DNA from: Phycomyces nitens
Taxonomy: Eukaryota > Mucoromycota > Mucoromycetes > Mucorales > Phycomycetaceae
Length of the DNA stretch: 64,000 nucleotides
Assembly: GCA_022702545.1 (NCBI GenBank)
Contig: JAHRBC010000003.1
Coordinates: 7,626,001-7,690,000, forward strand
Direction: 5' to 3'
Shown: piece by piece, positions 56,465 to 64,000 of the stretch
How the letters are laid out: each line of letters opens with the position of its first letter
Position numbering within the stretch: the stretch's first letter is position 1
The notes under the pieces: generated by a model
Database searches by the model: none
Told to the model about the DNA's origin: nothing
Seen by the model: the letters and a program-made list of their open reading frames with translations, nothing else
Position numbers and translations under genes: made by a program

Positions 56465-57687
56465 TTATTCATCTCTAATTGACCAGGGAGGCAAGATGGT
56501 AGACAGAGAAGTGGGGACAGGGACAACTTTAACTCCTCTTTGGATTCTAGGGGTCTTTGGTTTTGACTTTGACTGCCCCTTTCTCAAGTCACGGTCTTTA
56601 GAAATGCGATCAATTATTGCCAAGAGTCTGTTTAACTGTTTTTGTCATTAGTTTTAACTTGTGCTGCAACAAATACAAATTGAAAATAATTACCTCATCA
56701 CTTCTCCAACTGGGGCAAGCAATCTTTACAACCTTCAGGCTGACACCTTCACCAAAATCCTCAACACCTGATTCACCATCTGACATGACTTCTTTTCGAA
56801 GAACATTGAGATATGCCATCTCATGAGCATTTCCTTCTTTTGGACCCATCTCAGCATCTATGATCTCCCAGTTGGTCTCATAGGTAATAATGCGGCGATT
56901 AAGAATCTGTTAATATTTTTAGAATATAAGATAACCATGTACATTAATATTTTTCTTATAATTACCTCTCTCATTCGGCTATTGATGCGTGCATTATGCT
57001 TCTTGATAATGCCTGCCTCCTCTGACATGTTAACACTTCGGTAGAAGGTCTTGTAGTTGTTTTTGATTTTAGCAACTACCATACTTGGCCAAAATCCAGC
57101 AGCACGAGGCTGTGAGAGTATATACTCTCTCAGATATTTGACAATCTTGACATTGTCCTGATAATCAATCCATTGATCAGTATTCCATTTTCTCCTGGCT
57201 TCATTCTCAGCAATCTCAATGGGATCGTTGGACTTTAAGTCCCTTATCCACATTTTCTCATGGATCAAGTCCTGTATATTTTTATTAGATTATATATTAT
57301 TATACTCTGTCAAGATTATCTATACCAAAATGATCGCACTCATCTGACTCTCACTGAGAGAAGGCTGAGCAGGAACAGAAGGAGAGATAGTTGCTGGCAA
57401 AACTGGGCCAGCAGGTGCTCCATTAAAAACACCATTGGCATGAGCATTCATGAACATGCTCACTGTGTTTGCTGAGCTAGCCTGCATGTCATACATCTTT
57501 CTAAGCTGGCGACTCATCGATGCCATCTGTCCAGAGAGTTCTTTATATCCCTCATCATCATTTCTGACTGTCTCAGATCTTGGGGCAAGTCTGCGGCGTT
57601 TTGGCTGATTACCTGCCCCTGGGAAGAACTGCCAGGCTGTTCATTAGCATTTGATCTGCGATTAGAGTTTCTTGAGCTAGAAGACAT
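56465..57687 (-). pseudogene. Conserved CACTA accessory protein of element Y (one frameshift)
   Basis: Four exons on the minus strand: 57687-57326, 57271-56966, 56906-56694 and 56627-56465. ATG at 57687 starts MSSSSRNSNRRSNANEQPG, Ser/Arg-rich. A one-base loss near 57625 shifts to the frame reading RRLAPRSETV and a coiled-coil region (MSRQLRKMYDM). Exon 2 is exactly 306 nt and has DPIEIAENEARRKW. Exon 3 has VMSDGESG and CPSWRSDE. The last exon ends LPPWSIRDE. The exon 3 to 4 junction is one base off, so a second small defect or another acceptor is possible. It is the counterpart of the genes at 33573-34844 and 59286-60470. Confidence 0.75.
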
Positions 57688-57699
57688 TTTCTATATGTA

Positions 57700-59139
57700 T
57701 TTTATAAATATAACAATATATGAATATATTAAAATATTATATTTTGCCTATTCAGCATATAAATACATACGAAGCAAAATACAGTTATTGGTAAAGATAT
57801 TTAGAAAATAAAAAGGGGACAGACTACAATATGCTTATTGAAAATATTTTTATTATAATTTACATTTTTAATCAGTGCTGTAAGATCATCTGTATTAATC
57901 TATTTTGGTCTGTAAAACTGGGTCCCAGTATATACGACTCATGGTAACCTCAAATAAATTTCAAATAATATATTCTCCTTTTCCTTTTCTTTCCTATTTA
58001 TTTTATTTTTCAATACCCTGGTAAGTTATTATTTTTTAAACATGTTGTTTATATCGTCAAGTATATTATATTAACTACTGATATATTATTAATATAGTAT
58101 AATATGCTCTTCTTTTATGACAAAGGTAAATATAATATCATGATAAACTATATGTTTACTAATTATTCATTTAAAAGATTCACGGCTTTCTGATATTTCA
58201 AAATGATATTGATGATAATATACATGGTAAATATAAAAAGATCGTTATATTTTCTCTTATTAATTTATTATTTTTTAGTTGAACATATTGCAATCCATGT
58301 TCTGTATTTTGTTTTTATCCCGCAACTCTCAATATGTAAGCAAACATCTTGTATAAGCTCTTACTATTTGCCAAATACTACTTTAGTTATCACATTTTAT
58401 ATCTGCAATCTGGAATAAATATTTTTCTATGATTGCATATAGCTTTATGGGTAAATACAAAATGAAAAATATGGATTATTTTAAAAATTAATATCTGTTA
58501 CTTCTTTTATCACAGATATATAAATATCTATTCACAAGAAACTCTCCTGCTTTATTTGTCTTTTACAAGGAGTACCTACCCATACTGTGTCTATATATCA
58601 AAAGGTATACTATATAGATGAGTAATATTTTTGAAATCTAGGTCTAGAACAAAATTCTAAATAATATTCTCCTAAAAATAAAAATAATAAAATAAACTAT
58701 TCATAAATGATTTTCCATAAAAATATTTATAAAAAGTGTGAGAACTATGTAGCTGTTCAATAAGAAGCTGTTATTATAGTGACAGTTAAAATATAGTCCA
58801 ATAAAATGCCACCATTGATACGTGAAATAAAACATTTGCGCGTTTCTATAATCTTTAAACCATTGTTTTCTTGATTCTTAAAAGAAAACAAAAATGCAAC
58901 GTTATACAAGAACATCTGTTTTTTTTTTAAAAAAAAAGTAATTTATAGTCAGTTTGTGTATGGTAATACTATAGTTCTTTATGAGAGTGTTTCCATCCTT
59001 AGGATAAATAAAAGAATTATAGGTAGAAATAATATCTGTCTGAATAGTAAAATATTACTCAAAGTCTGGGTAAAATCTTTTATTTCACTCAGAATTTCAT
59101 ATTATTTTACATATGTAAAAGGAACATATTTTTGCAGTG
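57700..59139 (+). repeat. Right arm of element Y with exon-like micro-segments, no gene
   Basis: 1.4 kb, AT-rich. Plus-strand GTAAG/GTAAAT donor-like sites at about 58021, 58127, 58225, 58335 and 58450 alternate with AG acceptors. The short segments between (for example 58279-58334) are partly open and hydrophobic. Ends at the CACTG terminus. A T/A palindrome lies at about 58920-58938. Confidence 0.5.
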
Positions 59140-59285
59140 AGAGTCTCTTATATTCTTATTAATATCTACATATACTTCTTTACTCTTTCAATAACTCTAA
59201 CCACCATCTTCTTTATCATGTAAGTTCATAATGGGCTATCAAAATATATTATATATGCTGATTTATTTATTGAATAATTAAGAAA

Positions 59286-60470
59286 ATGGCACCAAGAATC
59301 AATACCGCCAGAAATGCATCTGCAAATGGATCAATGTCCAGACCATTGATTAATACTGTCAGCAATGGCCGTGTAGGACCTGTTCGTCCTTCTCTTGTTC
59401 CTAGACAAGATGTTGTTGGGGTTTCTAGAGAGGAATTTGATAACATAGTCAACCTCTTGTCCACCTTGGACAAAAAATGACAACTATGTGCAATGATGTC
59501 GGCACACTCAAGGATAGTGGAAGCAAAATGATGACTTCCGTGGATGGTCTTGTCTTTGATGCAATGAAGAGACAAGAAGCTCCTCAGTTGGCCGGTCCAC
59601 AGGCTATCCAGAGTAGTAATTTTGAGATCCAACTGCGAGATGTTGTTGGCAATAGCAGAAACCCAAAGATCTCAGTAAATATTAAAAGTAAACACTGCTT
59701 GAATCATTATTAATCAATATAAACTAGAAACTCATTCGTGATCGCCTCAGAAACATGAATCTCAACACTGATGATCCCCAAACAATAAGTGAGAATGATG
59801 CAAAGATGACTTGGGATGTCAGTGTTGGGTTGTCTGATGAGGTCAACAAGAATGTGGCAGATGACTTGTTGGTGTATCTGCGTGGCCAGAGTGAGTCTGC
59901 CTTTGTTCCAACAAAAGAATTATGTGGTATGATAGTAAACAACTATTACAACTGCATGGCCAACAGCAAGCTCTCACTGGAGGGCAAAGAAGCCAAAAAA
60001 AAGGCAAACAGAAGAGGCAATCGCAAGACAGACGTAGGTGGCTCTATAAAAAATAAGAGAAACATAAATATATTTATCATTATATTTTTTAGCTCTTCAA
60101 GAGACGGAAGAGAACGTTTGCCAAACACAAGGCCGCCTCCATCGAAAAGTTTGGGAGAGACTACAGTGGCGTCTTTTATAGAGATGTCATGTCTGATGAC
60201 GAAAGTGATACAGACACAACTGTAACAGTGCTTCGCCCAAGCTGGCGAAGTGATGAGGTAGCTATAACATATATTTCCACTTTTATTATATGTTTAACAA
60301 AGAAAATATTTGGATAGTTGAATGAGTTCTTTGACTTTCTCGATACTCTTGCAATAAGTGATTTGGGAAAGAGAGCAGGCCAGCTGAAGGCTCACCATCA
60401 CATAGTTGTATCAAAAGCAATTCCTCGTGGCTTAGTAGCCAAAATGCCCGCGTGGACAAAACGTGAATAA
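59286..60470 (+). pseudogene. Conserved CACTA accessory protein of element Z (one frameshift)
   Basis: Exons 59286-59674, 59728-60033 (306 nt), 60093-60257 and 60318-60470 (153 nt, as in X). Exon 1 is basic with Asn/Arg/Pro (NTVSNGRVGPVRPSLVPRQ), followed by a coiled coil. A one-base loss in the A-run at about 59473-59479 shifts the frame before MTTMCNDVGTLKD. Exon 2 has DPQTISENDAKMTW. Exon 3 has VMSDDESDTDT and LRPSWRSDE. The end is MPAWTKRE. These are the same conserved blocks as in X and Y, with no recognised domain. The ATG lies 146 bp right of the Y insertion, so its promoter was probably split by Y. Confidence 0.75.
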
Positions 60471-60592
60471 ACAATTACTTGCATCTCTCATTTCTATACT
60501 TTCATTAATATTGTTTTGAATACACAAGTATTGTATGTTTTATATAAGATAGTGAAAGATAATAATAATAATAATAAAAAAGAAAAAGAAGT

Positions 60593-63334
60593 CTAAGCAT
60601 AAAGCTTTCTAGGCAAGGGAATGACAAGAACTTTGGCTGCACCATGACCAGAAATATGATTGCCTATCGCAATTGGCGAAAGGATGCGATGGACAGGCAA
60701 AATATTATCATAGTTGTACTTTTGAAAAGTTGGCTTATACAGCTCAATACCCTGGTTGATTCTTGGTTGATGGTAAGGGATTTCATACCACTCAACAAAA
60801 GCAAAAACATGCTGAGGATTCAGGCGCACAAGAAAGTTGGCTGGAGTAGGGGTTGGCAAAAAATTGTGAACGAAAAGATATTTAATACGACCAGCGTATA
60901 TCTCCCCAGAATCACCTTTTTTCTCAATATACATTGCCTGGATATATGAACCTCTTCCGTTTGCCCCCTCGCTGCCTTTATAGACTTGTCCAAGAAGATT
61001 TATCGAGGTAAACTTCTGGATTCTGTCATTGACAAAGTTTGTGCTTCTAATGATGTTCTTTGCACTGCAAAGATCATCATCGGCATATTCCATCTTGTAA
61101 TACTTCAGCAGGCATTCGTACTCAATTTTCCTCATTGTTGTTGGTGTTTTCAGGACCAATGGCAGGGCAGATGACGGAAGGGGCTCATTGCCAAACGTTT
61201 GCTTTGTTGGATCCATTGCTGATTCCAAAAAGGCAGGGAGAGAAAAATCGACAGCCTATTTTGCTGAGGCGCAAACACAGTGGTGGGAGACAGTCTGTTG
61301 AACAGAGCAAGATGACTTGGGCTGGTGATGGTGGCGAGATGAGCTTGGTAAAAGTCACCTTTTGAACCACTTTGGACAAACTTATTCATGTACGTCTTCT
61401 CAAAACCGGCTTTACAATTGGTATTAAAGCCTTTGACAAGCCCATTGTAGCGTTCAAAGCTGAACAGCCAATATCCATAAATGGGCCCGAAATCTTGGAT
61501 TGTCTCTTTCAAATGGAGGTGAAGGTGCATGTTTGGAGACAGGACGTCATGCTCGTACAATTCTTCACACCCACTGCAGAATCTCTCGAGACTATCATGA
61601 GCAAGCTCAACCTCTTCTTCACTGATTGTTGGCTTCGTCAATAATCGGCAGGCATCAACAAACTCGATCCAGTTGGCAAACAGATTATCTTCCAACCGTC
61701 CCTTCAGCACAACAGGCGAGTAAATCAAGCACCATGATTTCCATTCATCTGCCTTCATGAATGGAAATCCCTTTGCGATCTTGGTGGTGAGAGTGGCATA
61801 TTCCATGGGCAATGTAATCGTGTTTGCCTCAACCTGCATCTCACAAAGGTCGTTATCATCAAGATGACCACACAGGATCCACTTTTCCATCATGCGCTTG
61901 GCTGTTCCAAGGAAGAGGTTGTGCATCGGGTCCACAATGGTTGCCCTGACTGGCTCAAAGTATGAAAGGCGGTGAAGCTCAGACCACCGCACTCCATTCT
62001 CAACTTCCAATTGCTTTCTCTCTGTCAAGCTTGCTGCGTTTTTCCACATGATGGCATGCTGGCGGTTCTCTTCTTTTGTGCGGCCAATCCACTCTGAAGA
62101 GTTGAATCCAGAATAGTCAACAATGGATGTGCCTTCAAAACGGAAAAAGTGCCGATTGCACTTATGGCATGTGTTTCTGCTGTTGTGAGAAGTGAATCCG
62201 CATGTCTTTCTTGCAGCAGGTATATCACATGCAACCATCAGCAGAGCAGCACGAACCAAAGCACCAGAACGACTATACGTATCAATACTGATACCAGTGT
62301 ACAGATCCTTGAGCTCATCAACAAGGGGGCGCAGGTAGTTGTTGATCTCAGCAGTGCTTGCTTCTTTGGGACCTGGCATGAGCCCAATGAGAATCACATT
62401 CTCCATCTTATTACGTTCATCTCTTGGCAAATTGTTGATTGTAAGATATATCGCACCGCAAGAATAAGTTACCCCATCAAAAGGCTGGAACCAATCGATG
62501 TTGAGTGTTAACAGCAATGATCTTTCTTTGGCCACAAACTGCATGCCGTCCTCGTCCACAAACTCCTTCCACATCTTTCCATCATAAACATCAAACATGG
62601 TGCCAGGAACCTTTGGACCACGATTCCACATGTTTATGGCTGTTTCAAATGAAGGACGCTTGAAAAGCTTTGCCAAGGCAGTTTTCAGCGAGTTGTATAC
62701 AAAAGTGCGCTTTGCAGTCAATCCATTACTAATTCCAGACTTGAACAGACTGTTTCCACATTCATTCTGGCGGCCAAGTTTCTTTCCAGTACAACAAGTA
62801 GGTACTTCACTATTGCTTTTATACAGAGTGTGACAATCACTGCATGCAACAAATGTTGACACACCACTTGTCATAGCACTGTATCCAGTCATCTTCTTTA
62901 AACCGGGATACTTGTTGGGAGTCTGAAGCTTTCCCCATAGTGCTCCAAGATTGCGTTAATGAATGAAATCAATATCACGGCACCCTCATCAACAACAAAG
63001 GAAGAAATAAACATGACAAGAAAAATGGCTATCAATCTATGCCATGGATCTTCAGGAAGATTGGCTGAATTCTCTGTGAGTATTAATGATAATTAAATAT
63101 TAATATCTTTTATCCAAAGGCACTAGCAACACTTGTTTATTGCTGACCTTCACCCTGCTCAGCCTCTTCTTCCTCGGCATCTTCATCAGACGATTCATGC
63201 TCAGATGAATATTCTTCAATGAGCTCATCTGTTCCAAAAAGAAAATCTTCGGCCGAAAGAGGTAAGAACCCATCGGGATATTCCATGGATGACGGTACAT
63301 CATTAGAGTAACTGTCATCTATTGAAACCGAGCA
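60593..63334 (-). pseudogene. Tnp2-type transposase of element Z, frameshifted and cut
   Basis: Minus strand. An acidic exon (63334-63148; SSDEDAEEEEAEQ) is cut at its 5' side by the CACTA inserted at 63335, so earlier exons are outside the window. An intron (63147-63074) and a long last exon, 63073-60593, follow. That exon has the hydrophobic start, CSDCHTLYKSNSEVPTCC, LLTLNIDWFQPFDGVTYSCG, ACDIPAARKTCGFTSH, TIVDPMHNLFLGTAKR and GPIYGYWLFSFERYN. It ends with the block DNILPVHRILSPIAIG. Frameshifts lie at about 62912 (before KKMTGYS) and about 61235 (before TFGNEPLPSSALP). Confidence 0.85.
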
Positions 63335-64000
63335 CACTACGGCGGAAGGACCGGTAGCTGTGCCGAAAACGGTAGCATAACTACCGTTTTTTATGATTTT
63401 TGAGCACTTTATCTCCGCAGATTGTGGTTGAAAGGTAATGTCATCGATGCCGATTCATAAAAGTCGCATGGAATGTCTTTTCATCAGGCAATGAGGTAGT
63501 TGTAGTACCATAGAAAGGGCTCGTAAGTTTTTAGGCAACATTGTTTATTGAAATGAGCATTTTATTTGGTGTTAAAGATGTTGCGCATTTTTAAGAAAAA
63601 TAATTTTTTGCCTGTGTGAACAAAACGGTAGCATAACTACCGTTTTTTGAAACCAATTTTTTGTTTTTGATATTATTAGCCATTTTATTTTATTTTATAT
63701 GACATTAATATTTATTAGAGCACTTTATCTCCGCAGATTGTGGTTGAAAGGTAATGTCATTGATCCCGAATCATAAAAGTTGCATGGAATGTCTTTTCAT
63801 CAGGCAATGAGGTAGTTGTAGTACCATAGAAAGGGCTCGTAAGTTTTTAGGCAACCTTGTTTATTGAAATGAGCATTTTATTTGGTGTTAAAGATGTTGC
63901 GCATTTTTGAGAAAAATAATTTTTCGCCTGTGAACAAAACGGTAGTTATGCTACCGTTTTTTTGAAACAATTTTTTTGTTTTTGACATTATTAGCCATTT
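63335..64000. mobile_element. Left arm of a CACTACGGCGG-family element, runs off the window
   Basis: Starts CACTACGGCGGAAGG at 63335, preceded by GCA (likely target duplication). It is nearly identical to the arm at 15360. A block of about 300 bp starting GAGCACTTTATCTCCGCAG occurs twice (63398 and 63718), so the arm is partly duplicated. It inserted into the 5' part of the Z transposase gene. No gene lies in the visible part. Confidence 0.85.

Larger units (their letters stand above)
43676..59139. mobile_element. CACTA element Y, complete, with nested Ty3 element
   Basis: Left end CACTGCAAAAATTGGTCAG (43676); right end reads CACTGCAAAAATATG on the minus strand (59139). The 3-bp target duplication AGA is at 43673-43675 and 59140-59142. 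Total 15.5 kb, about 6.1 kb without the Ty3 insert. It carries the Tnp2 transposase (plus strand, split by Ty3) and the convergent accessory gene (minus strand). Confidence 0.9.
59140..63334. mobile_element. CACTA element Z, right portion
   Basis: Oldest member of the nest. Its accessory gene (plus) and Tnp2 transposase (minus) are convergent, like X. The left part was split off by insertion of Y (so it lies left of 43676), and the right part is cut by another CACTA at 63335. Both genes carry frameshifts. Confidence 0.72.

Overview
This window looks like a transposon graveyard from an early-diverging fungus, most likely a Mucoromycota (Mucorales-type) genome. The DNA is AT-rich, introns are 50-75 nt with GTAAGT-like donors and TAG acceptors, and the mix of element types (Fanzor-bearing transposon, DIRS, Ty3 chromovirus, CACTA/Tnp2, Harbinger, Merlin, MULE, Tc1) fits that group. 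The species cannot be fixed from the sequence alone. Only two genes look cellular: a partial 3' end at 1-369 and a three-exon gene for a PPxY-containing membrane protein at 638-1575.

Layout: (a) 2086-5651 is a TA-flanked transposon with 59-bp terminal inverted repeats (TIRs) whose only gene is a decayed Fanzor1 (eukaryotic TnpB-like RNA-guided nuclease). (b) 6340-7115 is a Tc1/mariner relic and 7437-10058 a MULE relic. (c) 10023-15348 is one old reverse-oriented LTR blown apart by a younger solo LTR of the same family (itself split by a complete PIF/Harbinger element), a 1.7-kb CACTA-like element and another solo LTR. (d) 15360-22563 is a CACTA-type element with a 4-kb DIRS retrotransposon in its left arm. 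(e) 22564-31939 is a field of reverse-oriented LTR-like repeats with a MULE inserted (25093-27546), two solo LTRs with target-site duplications (TSDs) and an 8-bp minisatellite. (f) 31940 to about 39400 is a CACTA element (called X) with two intact convergent genes and a LINE 3' fragment between them. (g) 40292-41479 is an intact-looking four-exon Merlin/ISXO2-type transposase. (h) From about 41.9 kb to 63.3 kb there is a deep nest: CACTA element Z contains CACTA element Y (43676-59139), Y's transposase gene contains a Ty3 chromovirus (45056-54419, identical LTRs), and its pol contains another CACTA element (47319-51207). A further CACTA terminus cuts Z at 63335 and runs off the window.

The three large CACTA elements (X, Y, Z) share one plan: a four-exon Tnp2-type transposase gene and, convergent to it, a four-exon gene for a conserved, unnamed accessory protein. 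Removing the inserts on paper restores reading frames exactly in several cases (Y transposase, Ty3 gag-pol across the CACTA), so the insertion order and target duplications are well supported. All family names are recognised by eye from motifs; no database search was possible.
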